Shown: positions 10,042-18,433 of the stretch, piece by piece
Numbering within the stretch: position 1 is the stretch's first letter
Layout of the letters: the number at the start of each line of letters is the position of its first letter
Assembly: GCA_021203205.1 (NCBI GenBank)
Contig: JAJQBQ010000018.1
Location: forward strand, 1 to 64,000
Length of the DNA stretch: 64,000 bases
Origin: Lachnospiraceae bacterium
GTDB lineage: Bacteria; Bacillota; Clostridia; Lachnospirales; Lachnospiraceae
Reading direction: 5' to 3'
Program-made: the position numbers and the translations under genes
The notes under the pieces: generated by a model
Databases searched by the model: none
Seen by the model: the letters and a program-made list of their open reading frames with translations, nothing else
What the model was told of the DNA's origin: nothing

Positions 10042-10240
10042 CTTAAACAGATACAGGTCATTGAATTGCTCTGTGACACGGTGTGGGAGTTGGACGGGGA
10101 AAAATTGATGGATATACGGGAAAACTGAACTATGATTTGATGACAAATTAAATGGTGGTTTTCGGACAAATCGGTATAGAAGACGTTAGTGGATTGACGG
10201 GAAAAGAAGCTTCTGAAGTAAATAATCAGGAGCTATTTTT

Positions 10241-10287
10241 GCGTTCTTAAGAGGAGAACGCTGACGGCCGGAACTTTTCGGTCGTCA
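10241..10287. other. Two adjacent hairpins upstream of the sigma-factor promoter
   Basis: GCGTTCT/AGAACGC (10241-10261) forms a perfect 7-bp stem. It is directly followed by TGACGGCCG/CGGTCGTCA (10262-10287), a 9-bp stem with one G-T pair. Neither has a T-run. They end about 35 nt before the conserved ECF promoter motif. They may insulate the promoter or belong to a small RNA; nothing else is visible in the gap 10042-10320. Confidence 0.4.
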
Positions 10288-10320
10288 AATGCCCCGATAT
10301 ATAAAAATTTTTCCAAAAGA

Positions 10321-10356
10321 GGGATATCGCCGAAAAAAATACGTCTGTATAATAGG
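10321..10356 (+). promoter_or_regulatory. ECF-type promoter motif, copy 1
   Basis: GGGATAT at 10321, a purine-rich CGAAAAAAA stretch, CGTCTGTATAATAGG from 10342. The same layout recurs before the two other sigma genes in the window (48901 and 56931). CGTC is the usual -10 core of ECF sigma promoters, so autoregulation is likely. This copy has two fewer bases between the blocks. Confidence 0.55.
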
Positions 10357-10399
10357 AAGAAACTTTATTTGGCGGGAGTGTGAGAACGGAATGTAAATG

Positions 10400-10452
10400 T
10401 CAATGAAAAAGTTTACCAGATAGCGCCGTTTTGATACTGAAAAAGTTGACCA
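10400..10452 (+). repeat. Pair of GAAAAAGTTKACCA direct repeats, possible IS end remnant
   Basis: TCAATGAAAAAGTTTACCA (10400-10418) and ACTGAAAAAGTTGACCA (within 10433-10452) are near-identical direct repeats. Similar repeated motifs occur at the ends of some IS21-family elements. No transposase remains nearby, so this is only a suggestion. Confidence 0.3.
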
Positions 10453-10594
10453 CGGAAGTTAATGCTTCGAATTAATTTCTGAAGCGCAGAACAATCCGTG
10501 AACCACTTTTGACACTTAAGTCGTATGATGCCGGAGTCGAAAGCAGGACACCACGGGTTTCACACATGAATGAGCAATATTGGGAGAGACAGAC

Positions 10595-11173
10595 ATGGAG
10601 GACATTCAGATCGTGGCTCTGTACTGGCAGCGGGATGAGGCTGCTATTTCAGAAACGATTCAAAAATACGAAAATTATTGCCGCAGCATCTCGGAACGGA
10701 TTCTGACAGATGCCAGGGAAACGGAGGAGTGCGTATCCGACACATGGCTGAAAGCGTGGAATTCCATTCCGCCGCAGCGGCCGGACAACCTGAAAGCCTG
10801 GCTGGGGCGTGTCGTGCGGAATCTGGCACTCGACCGTTACCGCCGCAGCCGGGCAAAGAAGCGTGACGTCGGAGCAGAGGTATCTTGTTCGGGCATGGAA
10901 GAACTGCGCCGGGAGATGTGGGAATGCATTCCGGCACCGGAGAATGTGGAGCATGAGATGGACAGGCAGGAGCTGGCAGCCTTCCTGAATGTATGGCTGC
11001 GCACCCTGAAGGAGAGCGACTGTGTCCTTTTCTTAAGGCGCTACTGGAACGGGGAACAGGTGAAAGAACTTGCCGAAGAGCGCGGGGAATCTGAAGGGGC
11101 GGTGGCGAAGAGGCTTGCACGTTTAAGGAAAAGGTTGAAAAAGGCGCTGGAAAAGGAAGGATATCGGATATGA
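10595..11173 (+). CDS. ECF-family RNA polymerase sigma factor (module 1)
   Basis: A 192-residue sigma-70 family protein. Region 2 contains ETEECVSDTWLKAWNSIPP, the usual DNA-melting segment, followed by WLGRVVRNLALDRYR. Region 4 has FLRRYWNGEQVKELAEERGESEGAVAKRL, a helix-turn-helix. The ATG at 10595 has GGGAGAG 6 nt upstream and gives MEDIQIVALYW, the same opening as the paralogues at 49086 (MEDSTIVEMYW) and 57163 (MEDREIIDLYW). A membrane anti-sigma follows, and the promoter motif at 10321 suggests it reads its own gene. It should direct transcription of the exporter genes downstream, to 18074. Confidence 0.93.
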   Translation: MEDIQIVALYWQRDEAAISETIQKYENYCRSISERILTDARETEECVSDTWLKAWNSIPPQRPDNLKAWLGRVVRNLALDRYRRSRAKKRDVGAEVSCSGMEELRREMWECIPAPENVEHEMDRQELAAFLNVWLRTLKESDCVLFLRRYWNGEQVKELAEERGESEGAVAKRLARLRKRLKKALEKEGYRI

Positions 11174-11450
11174 TCCGGAGTGAATGCCCCACAGGCGAGG
11201 ATGCAGTTGATTTGCAGGTTTGTCAACTTTTATATTTTGAGCGTGGCCGCAAAGCGGGAATGAGGATTATGGGGACACGTTCTCGCGGTAATCGGGAAGG
11301 ATAAAAACCTAAGTTGTAAAAGCAAAGCAGATGTGGACGGAGTAAAACACAGTTGTGGAAACTGTAGCAAGAAAAACATAAGTTGTTTAAACAGAGGTAA
11401 GAAGACGTGGGCTGGAAAGGGAAATTTGGAGAAAGCGGGGACAGTTGAGT

Positions 11451-12188
11451 ATGGAATATGACGAAGTAGACAGGCTGTATAACGGCCTCACAGATATCGA
11501 TGACGAGCTGGTGGAGATGGCGCAAAAATCCATGCGGCGAAAGAGGCGTTTCCCGGCGTACCAAAAAGGCCGGATGCAGGACAGCGGTGCGAGACGTGCT
11601 TTTATCTATGTCCAGAGATTTGCGGTAGTGTTTTTGGCGTTTCTTCTTCTGTTTGGCGGCGCGGTCGCCGCATCTCCAAGGCTGCGGGAGGCAACGCTGG
11701 AAATGATCATAAACGTCCTTGACTCGAAGGTCAGCATTTCTTTTACAGGGGAGGAAGCACAGAGCGGGACGGCAGAGGAAGACACCGGTTTTATCCCGGC
11801 GATGACTCTGACCTGGCTGCCAAACGGAGGAACCATCGAATCGGGTGAAAATCAGTCCTCATCGGTTACAGTGGAGGCCGGCTATCCTCTGGATGGCATG
11901 GCTGTAAGGGTGGAGCTGATTTACGCGAAAGATGGCATGACAAAAATCTACGGGCAGGGTTCGGAAGAGCGGGAAATCTTTCAGGTGCAGGGGTATCCTG
12001 CCGTTATGTTTGTTTATGAAAATAACACAGGGGAATATGAGCCGGAATTCCTTCCCGGGGCGGAAAGAATCGTGACGATATGGTACGATGAGGAATACAG
12101 TATTCTTATCAACCTGTCCACCTGGGGCGTTGCTCAGGAGGATGTGAAAAAAATTGCGGAAGGGTTGAGATTCGCTGGGGAGGATTAA
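11451..12188 (+). CDS. Membrane anti-sigma factor with DUF4367-like outside domain (module 1)
   Basis: The 245-residue protein begins with a short cytoplasmic part containing LYNGLTDIDDEL, shared with the two other anti-sigma candidates in the window. A membrane segment covers about residues 52-74. The outside part ends with a DUF4367-like pattern: VQGYPAVMF, then IWYDEEYSILIN and VKKIAEGLRF. The position directly after an ECF sigma gene supports an anti-sigma role, with the outside domain as sensor. No zinc-binding HxxxCxxC motif is present, so this is not a classical ZAS domain. The ATG at 11451 has GGGG 10 nt upstream; TTG at 11445 is a weaker alternative. Confidence 0.8.
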   Translation: MEYDEVDRLYNGLTDIDDELVEMAQKSMRRKRRFPAYQKGRMQDSGARRAFIYVQRFAVVFLAFLLLFGGAVAASPRLREATLEMIINVLDSKVSISFTGEEAQSGTAEEDTGFIPAMTLTWLPNGGTIESGENQSSSVTVEAGYPLDGMAVRVELIYAKDGMTKIYGQGSEEREIFQVQGYPAVMFVYENNTGEYEPEFLPGAERIVTIWYDEEYSILINLSTWGVAQEDVKKIAEGLRFAGED

Positions 12189-12270
12189 TGTGCCGCAGAG
12201 GACCCTCGTGGATGCGCGATCACCCATAATTGAGCGACTTCACATCAGAAGATTAGCAATTCGCATTTTT

Positions 12271-12380
12271 GCCTGTATTGGGTATAGGCAAACCCGGCAG
12301 GCCATGTTGATAGTTAGCTGTTCATTTGCCTATGTTGGTAATGGGAAAAGTCAGCAGACTATGTTGTTAATCAGCGTTAT
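12271..12380 (+). repeat. Imperfect tandem repeat of about 55 bp in a spacer
   Basis: A segment starting GCCTGTATTGGGTATAGG (12271) is repeated with many changes from GCCTATGTTGGTAATGGG (12328). Both copies contain CATGTTGNTARTYAGC later on. The repeats lie between the anti-sigma and lipoprotein genes. The frame is open through here but has no ribosome binding site, so I treat it as leader sequence. Confidence 0.5.
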
Positions 12381-12453
12381 ATTGAACAGAAAAGTTGTTT
12401 TGCAGGACACCAGGATCAGGAAGTATCTACACGTCCAGAAGGGAGAAGGGAAA

Positions 12454-13935
12454 ATGTACAGAAAAAGTTTGATGAAGAAAAAAGGCACGATTTTCATTTT
12501 GATCCTTGCGCTGCTGCTTACAGCCGGCTGCGGTCTCGCGGACGATTCTGAGAAGGCAACCGATGCAGCAGATGCAACGACTGTGGCGAGGGAGACCGGT
12601 GCCGCGGCCGATGAGAAGGATGCGGAAGCCACGACAGACGCGAATGCCACGGACATCACAACCGAAGAACTTTCAGCGGAAGAAGACACCACCTGGTCCG
12701 CCGGTTCCGTGCTGGATGGGGACGATGAGTCAGAGCAGACTCCGGCTCCGGAGGGCTGGGAAATGGTGGAGGGATTCTCCGACGTCGGGGATGCCGCCTA
12801 TCTTTACAATGCCAGCGCTGCAGACGGCGACGGAAGGTGCACGGTCGCGGAGACAGAGGACCGGGTCTATATTTGCGGGAATTCCTACATTTACATGTAC
12901 GATAAGGAAACTGAGGCAGCACCACAGATTTTATGCAGCCGGCCGGACTGCAGGCACACGGATGCGGAGGAATGTCCCGCTTATGCGGGAATTGGAGTGA
13001 ACTCGACGATCCAGTATTACGAGGGAAACCTGTACACGCTGCTTTACCGGCAGGCCTATGACGGGGAGGGTGAGGATGCGGCAGTTGTCTATAAAATCGA
13101 TCTTTATCAGGTGGCGGAAGACGGCAGCGGCCGGACTTATGTGCAGACGCTGGTGGAGATGGACAAAGGAAGCGCCACAGGCGATGGCAACAGCGGGAGC
13201 TTCTATGCCAGATTCATCATTAACAGCGGGTATGTCTATTACTGGTACGACATCCGTGGATTATCGGAAACCGATACTTACGCGAATGGCAGCAACTGCC
13301 TGTACCGTGTAAAACTGGGAGAAAATACCGGGGAGGAGTGTGTGGCTCCATGCGCATCCTCCCTGAGGAGCTATGGCGAATATATCTATTTCCTCTGGAC
13401 TCCGCCGTATGAGACCTACTGGTCTATGGCGCTGTACCGCGTATGTCCGGTGGAAAAGCGGGTGGAATATCTGACCGACCTGGAGATTTCCAGCGCGTTC
13501 ACGATCAGTGATGGGGAAATTTATTACTGGGACAGCTGGGATGATGAAAATGAAACCTGGCCAATCTATCTTGCCAAAGTGTACGATATCGCCACCGGGG
13601 AGGATACGGTGCTTTGCGATTTTTCGCAGTCTGATTACACGATAGGAAGCAGCATACTCACGGATGGGGATTACTGGTATGTGTGGGGGAAAGAGGAAGG
13701 AGCAGAAGAATATTCCTGGCATGTTTACGATATGGAGTGTAACCTGTTAGGAGTCATTACGCAGCCGGAATTACCGGACAATGTCGGCACACTGACATCC
13801 TGGGAGCTGGAGATTACGGAAGAACGTGTTTACCTTACCATCAATACCCAGCAGAATATCGGCGCTTATTATGAGAAGGATGGATTCGCGGAAGGGGATT
13901 TCACGGTGCATATGACGGGGATGTATAAAGAGTGA
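12454..13935 (+). CDS. Lipoprotein with DUF5050-like repeats (module 1)
   Basis: The 493-residue protein has a signal peptide and lipobox LTAGC with the cysteine at residue 26, then an acidic/Thr/Ala-rich linker. The folded part contains RVYICGNSYIYMYDK and LCSRPDCRHTDAEECPAY. This Cys-rich motif recurs in many Lachnospiraceae lipoproteins with beta-propeller-like repeats. The ATG at 12454 has GGGAGAAGGG immediately upstream; the longer open frame from 12190 is unlikely. It probably binds a ligand at the cell surface for the exporter or for the neighbouring anti-sigma factor. The exact function is unknown. Confidence 0.8.
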   Translation: MYRKSLMKKKGTIFILILALLLTAGCGLADDSEKATDAADATTVARETGAAADEKDAEATTDANATDITTEELSAEEDTTWSAGSVLDGDDESEQTPAPEGWEMVEGFSDVGDAAYLYNASAADGDGRCTVAETEDRVYICGNSYIYMYDKETEAAPQILCSRPDCRHTDAEECPAYAGIGVNSTIQYYEGNLYTLLYRQAYDGEGEDAAVVYKIDLYQVAEDGSGRTYVQTLVEMDKGSATGDGNSGSFYARFIINSGYVYYWYDIRGLSETDTYANGSNCLYRVKLGENTGEECVAPCASSLRSYGEYIYFLWTPPYETYWSMALYRVCPVEKRVEYLTDLEISSAFTISDGEIYYWDSWDDENETWPIYLAKVYDIATGEDTVLCDFSQSDYTIGSSILTDGDYWYVWGKEEGAEEYSWHVYDMECNLLGVITQPELPDNVGTLTSWELEITEERVYLTINTQQNIGAYYEKDGFAEGDFTVHMTGMYKE

Positions 13936-14245
13936 GAAGGGAGTTTGTCAGGGGATGCCTGAAAGAACGAGTTTTGGGCAACCTGGCGGACTGAAAGCGG
14001 GACTACAAAAAAGGTTGATTTAGGTGTCAAAACTGGTTCACGGATTGAGGAAGGAATGAAATCCATTTTTTCAGATGTGTGTGACAGGGGAGATCGTCCG
14101 AAAACAAAAACAGGTTCTCTGATCTTATAATATATGGTGTCTGGGAAGAATCTGAAGGATTGCATGTTGTGATATTGGTGTCATGTTGTAGCAGAAGAAA
14201 CAGGAATACGAGTATTTGGACAGAATGAGGGAAAGGGAAAATTAT
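13936..14245 (+). other. Spacer between lipoprotein and permease
   Basis: About 310 bases with no convincing coding frame. CTTATAATATATGG near 14123 could hold a -10 element. I see no terminator, so read-through from the lipoprotein gene is possible. Confidence 0.4.
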
Positions 14246-16897
14246 ATGGGAGAGTTAAACCGGGTATTTCGGAGAAAAAGCATATGGGCAGCACTGATGT
14301 GTCTTTTTCTTGTAAATGCCCTGCTCTTTCTGGATGCCAACAGGGTACAATTTCCGACATACAGCATTTCCGTCATCCGCAAACAGCATCAGGTCTGTGA
14401 AAGATTCGCGGAAGCGCTGGAGGATTACGCAGGTCTGACGGCGGATGAAGCACTCGCGAAATGTCTGGAGTTCACAGATCCCGGCGATGAAATAGCGGAG
14501 CAGGTAAACGGACTTTTGTATGCCCAGTTTGCCCACATGGTTGAATACCCGGCGAATATTCTGGAAGTGGCAGAACGGGCGGAGCAGATGAAAACGGGCA
14601 GTGTCTTCACATCCGGGAGCCGGTATTCCATGCGCAATATCGAAAAGACCGGGGAAGATTTCAGCGCGATGCAGGACGTGGAGCTGACGCCGGGATATAA
14701 CGCGGCGCTGGAGCTGAATTTCTTCTATCATCAGTCCGAATATCTCGTGTTTGCGTTCCTTCTGGTCCTGATCCTGATTTTTCTGGAAGAAAGGCGGAAG
14801 GGACTGTGGAACCTTATTTACGCAACGAGCGGCGGGCGCCTTCGCCTGGGAATGACGAGAGCGCTGCTTCTATTCTTCACGGGATTTCTGCTGACGCTGC
14901 TGCTTTGGGCGGAAAATCTGCTGATGACGCTGGCGCTTTACGGCAGTCTCGGAGACCTGTCGCGCGCGGCCCAGTCGATCCCAGGACTTTCCGGTCTGAT
15001 GATGCATCTTTCTGTGGGCGGAGCATTGCTTTTGATGATCCTGGGGAAAAGCCTGGTGATGGCTTTGGCCGGGCTGATGGTCTGGACATTTGTCGCGTAT
15101 CCAAAGCGTGAACTGGCGGGCGTGGGGGCGTTTACCATATTCGTCGGGCTGGAATATGTGGCCAATCATTACATAGAAAAGCTCTCGTCCTGGGCTTTTC
15201 TTCGATACATCAATCTCTTCGCGTGGATGGACACGGCGAATCTCATGACCGAGTATAAAAATCTGAATCTGTTCGGGTACGCCGTGGGAAGTCTTGCCGT
15301 GTTTTATCTGCTGTTGCCGATTTTGACCGGGATATTTTTCGCTTCCTCTGTCTGTGTGGGGAAAATCCGCCCGGACAGGGAGCGGGGATTAGTTCGCCTT
15401 CCCGGGATAAACAGGAGAAAGCACTGGTTGGGAAGTTCCCAAAGAAACACTCGACCGACCGGAATTGATAATTCTGGTGAGAGAAAGACAGGTTATTTGG
15501 AGAATTCTCAGGGAAACAGCCGACAGACTGAAATTGACAATTCTGGTGAAAGAAAGACAGGTTATTTGGAGAATTCTCGGAGAAATAGTCGACAACTTGA
15601 AATGGATATTTCTGGCGAAAGAAAGACAGGCCATTCGGGAAACTTTCAGAAAAACGATCGACAGCTTGAAATTGACCTTTCTGTCGAATGTAAGACAAGC
15701 CTCCAGGGAAAGTTTCAACGAAGTGTCATATGTCTACTTTGCGGACATTACAGGAAAATAACAGCTATCGCAAGACGTGTTTGGAGGGGAGTAAGGAATT
15801 TTGTTGATTCTCATTTTCACGAGTCCTGGAAGTTGTTCGTCCTGCAGGGCAGTATCCTGGTTCTGGCGCTGGCGGCATATATTAGCGTGAATTCGATAAA
15901 TATCCGCACGATCCGCTATGATTACGCGATGCAGATGTATCTGCGATATGTGGAAACCCTGGCCGGGGATTACATGCCGGAGAAGCTTGCTTTTCTGGAG
16001 AGTGAATCGGAGCTGCTGGCGCAGAAGATTCAGGAGGAATATGAATCGTACGGCGAGAGTGAGACCTGGCAGGAGCTGGTCAGCGTGCAGACGCAGCTGG
16101 ATGGTCTGCTGAGCCTGTCGGAGAAGTTTGACGCGCTGCAGCAAAACAGGGGCATTACGGCCAGATACCTGAACAACATCGGTTATAACCGACTTTACGG
16201 GGCGGAAAGCAGAAAAACGGAGCAGAAAAATTCCCTGCTGATCACCGTGTTTCTAAGCCTTGCACTCGGCGCGAGCTTCGCCTTCGAGCAGCAGTATGGG
16301 ATGAAGGCTTATCTTGCGTCCACGGCCTACGGCCGAGGAAGGGTGCGCCTGCGCAAATACGCACTGGCCGCAGTGATTTCTGTTTTATTAAGCGGGGTCA
16401 TCTACGGCTGCGAGGCTTACGGCGTGTATGAAAATTACGGGATGGATGGATTCGATGCCCCGGTGCAGAGCGTGGAAGCCTTTGTGGACGTTCCGTTTGC
16501 TGTTTCCGTGCGGGCGTTTTTGATCCTGTTTTACGGGGCGAGAACTGTGGCTGTCTGCGCGGTTGCATGCCTGATCCTGTTTTTGTCCGATCACGCCAAA
16601 AACATGCTGACCGGATATTTGACGGCGCTGATCGTTCTGGCACTTCCGGCGGGCATGGCGTATCTGGGAGCAGATGTACTCTGGTACGTATCCGTTTTAA
16701 ATCCTCTGGGACTGGCAGAGAATATGCAGAAGTTCGGGGCGGACTCCGTATGTTGCATGGCCGGATGGGCGGCGCTGATGGTGCTTGCAGCGGTGTGCGT
16801 TGGGAGGATGGAAATAGCGGAGCTGGACGGAAGACGGAAATTTAAGAGAAGCAGAACTGCATGCCCCATGAAGTCTCCATCTGAATGGACTGGATGA
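14246..16897 (+). CDS. ABC-2-like permease with internal tandem repeats (module 1)
   Basis: At 883 residues this is a large membrane protein made of two six-helix-like halves. The first has a membrane helix at about residues 14-30, an outside loop and helices from about 165 to 385. The second starts near 535 with a helix, an outside loop rich in Glu/Leu, and helices from about 675 onward. Between the halves lies a hydrophilic segment of four 23-residue repeats (residues about 396-487, nt 15431-15706) such as GERKTGYLENS. The ATG at 14246 is preceded by AAAGGGA. The protein should work with the ATPase at 17184. The fused-half layout means one protein replaces the two permeases of modules 2 and 3. 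Confidence 0.8.
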   Translation: MGELNRVFRRKSIWAALMCLFLVNALLFLDANRVQFPTYSISVIRKQHQVCERFAEALEDYAGLTADEALAKCLEFTDPGDEIAEQVNGLLYAQFAHMVEYPANILEVAERAEQMKTGSVFTSGSRYSMRNIEKTGEDFSAMQDVELTPGYNAALELNFFYHQSEYLVFAFLLVLILIFLEERRKGLWNLIYATSGGRLRLGMTRALLLFFTGFLLTLLLWAENLLMTLALYGSLGDLSRAAQSIPGLSGLMMHLSVGGALLLMILGKSLVMALAGLMVWTFVAYPKRELAGVGAFTIFVGLEYVANHYIEKLSSWAFLRYINLFAWMDTANLMTEYKNLNLFGYAVGSLAVFYLLLPILTGIFFASSVCVGKIRPDRERGLVRLPGINRRKHWLGSSQRNTRPTGIDNSGERKTGYLENSQGNSRQTEIDNSGERKTGYLENSRRNSRQLEMDISGERKTGHSGNFQKNDRQLEIDLSVECKTSLQGKFQRSVICLLCGHYRKITAIARRVWRGVRNFVDSHFHESWKLFVLQGSILVLALAAYISVNSINIRTIRYDYAMQMYLRYVETLAGDYMPEKLAFLESESELLAQKIQEEYESYGESETWQELVSVQTQLDGLLSLSEKFDALQQNRGITARYLNNIGYNRLYGAESRKTEQKNSLLITVFLSLALGASFAFEQQYGMKAYLASTAYGRGRVRLRKYALAAVISVLLSGVIYGCEAYGVYENYGMDGFDAPVQSVEAFVDVPFAVSVRAFLILFYGARTVAVCAVACLILFLSDHAKNMLTGYLTALIVLALPAGMAYLGADVLWYVSVLNPLGLAENMQKFGADSVCCMAGWAALMVLAAVCVGRMEIAELDGRRKFKRSRTACPMKSPSEWTG
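15431..15727 (+). repeat. 69-bp in-frame tandem repeat, 4 copies plus a partial
   Basis: Units start at 15431, 15500, 15569 and 15638, with a 21-nt partial from 15707. Each encodes 23 residues with the core DNSGERKTGYL in its second half. Units 2 and 3 are most alike; unit 4 is most diverged. The segment is more AT-rich than the rest of the permease gene and joins its two membrane halves. Confidence 0.9.
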
Positions 16898-17183
16898 AAG
16901 GAGAAAAATTAAGGTGAGAACATTATCTGACCATGAAACATCCATTTGTCCGATTGAATCGGATGTAGAATGTATATTTTAGATGGTGTCAGAATTTGCA
17001 TGAAAGAAGACAGCAAAGAAACTAAAACGGCATCTGAAATTGCAATATGTTGTATATCGAGCCAAACAAAGCTAAAACATTTTCAAATTGCCGAAAAATA
17101 TTTTCAGATAGCCTGGGCAAACTTGAGGTCGAAAAAAGTGCAGTCGCCGCAGATTTTTAAGACAATGATTATGAGGAATAGAG
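16898..17183 (+). other. Spacer before the module 1 ATPase
   Basis: Holds no gene I can support. The segment from about 17127 (GGTCGAAAAAAGTGCAGTCGCCG) closely matches one at 43563, before the PAP2 gene, so it is a dispersed repeat or shared regulatory site. Confidence 0.45.
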
Positions 17184-18074
17184 ATGAATGAACTTCTTTT
17201 TGACAGGGTAACAAAAACCTTCGGCAGCGGTTCCGCGAAAATTGACGGCCTGCATGAATTTTCCGCGGTTCTTACGCCGGGCATTTACGGCATTTTGGGG
17301 CCGAACGGCGCGGGAAAGAGCACGCTGATGAATCTGATTGTGGACAATATTCCACGCACTTCGGGGAGCATCCGCTTTAACGGCACGGAGATATTAAAGC
17401 TGGGAAAGGATTTCCGAAAACAGATCGGCTACATGCCCCAGCAGCAGGGCATGTACGACTACTTCACCGAAAGACGTTTTTTGTACTATATGGCAGACTT
17501 AAAGGGAATGAAAAAGCGCGAGGCAACGATAGAGATGGAACGCTACCTCGCCATGGTTGGATTACAGCACAGCGCGGACAGGCATATCGGCGGCTACTCC
17601 GGCGGCATGCGCCAGCGCCTCCTGTTCGCGGCGGCCATGCTGGGGAACCCGGCGATCCTTATTCTGGACGAGCCGACGGCAGGTCTGGACCCGGAGGAGC
17701 GCATCCGCTTAAGAAACTACATTTCCGAATTTGCGAGGGAAAAAATAGTTCTTCTGGCTACCCATGTGGTGAGTGACATTGAATGTATCGCGGGTGAGGT
17801 TCTGATGATGAAACGGGGCCGCCTGATTGGGCATGCATCGCCACAGGAACTGATCGCCTCTGTGGACGGAAAAGTGGCCGAGGTCGGCTGCACGCCGGAA
17901 ACGGCAAAAGAACTGCAGAAAAAATATCGGGTCGGCAACATGTATCAGCGCCGCGAGGGGATCGTGCTCCGCCTGGTCGGCAACGATCTCCCGCCGGAAT
18001 TCCCCAGGGTGAGCCAGGGGCTGAATCTGGAGGATGTGTATCTGTATTATCTGGAGGATGATAAGGAGAGGTGA
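17184..18074 (+). CDS. ABC transporter ATPase (module 1)
   Basis: This 296-residue ABC-2-type ATPase has Walker A (GPNGAGKST), a Q-loop (YMPQQQGMYDY), signature YSGGMRQRL, Walker B (ILILDEPTAGLD) and switch His (ATHVVSD). The extra 70 residues after the core resemble the C-terminal domain common in drug or antibiotic exporters of this type. GAGGAATAGAG gives a reasonable ribosome binding site. It is the probable partner of the permease at 14246. It is longer and more distant than the ATPases of modules 2 and 3, which resemble each other. Confidence 0.92.
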   Translation: MNELLFDRVTKTFGSGSAKIDGLHEFSAVLTPGIYGILGPNGAGKSTLMNLIVDNIPRTSGSIRFNGTEILKLGKDFRKQIGYMPQQQGMYDYFTERRFLYYMADLKGMKKREATIEMERYLAMVGLQHSADRHIGGYSGGMRQRLLFAAAMLGNPAILILDEPTAGLDPEERIRLRNYISEFAREKIVLLATHVVSDIECIAGEVLMMKRGRLIGHASPQELIASVDGKVAEVGCTPETAKELQKKYRVGNMYQRREGIVLRLVGNDLPPEFPRVSQGLNLEDVYLYYLEDDKER

Positions 18075-18255
18075 AATTTGTCTCTTGTTAATGATGGAGG
18101 GTTGCAACAAGGATAACTTATGAGAGCGGTTTTGTGACAGCGTGTGAAATCAGTAACACGAGTGAATATTACGATTTCGGCTGCCTGGTACAGGCTTAGA
18201 AAACTGGAAATGATACAGGAGGTTCCACGAAAGCAGAAAAGTGAGTAGTTCGAAG

Positions 18256-18320
18256 AAAAAAGCGAAAGAAAAGCAAAAGAAAAGCAAAAGAAAGAGCCAC
18301 TTAAATCGGCCAATCATCGG
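18256..18320 (+). repeat. Left copy of a direct repeat flanking the AAA-ATPase gene
   Basis: A polypurine stretch made of AAAGCAAAAGAA-like units runs into AAATCGGCCAATCATCGG. The same combination recurs at 20254-20309, after the gene; the right copy lacks about 13 bases. The rest of 18075-18433 shows no coding potential. Confidence 0.75.
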
Positions 18321-18370
18321 AGAGCGTTCATGTACGTATCTTTTGATTGAAATTTTAAAAGTGCTTCATC

Positions 18371-18399
18371 TTGTAATTCATAAACTTACATGTTAAAAT
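18371..18399 (+). promoter_or_regulatory. Probable sigma-A promoter of the AAA-ATPase gene
   Basis: TTGTAA (18371-18376) and TAAAAT (18394-18399) are separated by exactly 17 nt, 35 nt before the start codon. Confidence 0.55.
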
Positions 18400-18433
18400 T
18401 GATAAAAATTGTTCGTGGAAGGGGTGATACGAA

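Noticed and set aside
12190..12453. Open frame extending the lipoprotein gene upstream by 88 codons
   Set aside because: It would put a long basic, repeat-derived sequence before a normal lipoprotein signal peptide. A good ribosome binding site lies directly before the ATG at 12454.
15431..15727. Tandem repeats as a CRISPR array
   Set aside because: Units are contiguous without unique spacers, diverge among themselves, and lie in frame in a permease gene. The same holds for the arrays at 21964, 40885, 58459 and 61256.
16970..17191. Possible 73-residue gene before the module 1 ATPase
   Set aside because: No ribosome binding site, Lys/Ser/Ile-rich without a pattern, and it overlaps a dispersed repeat and the ATPase start.
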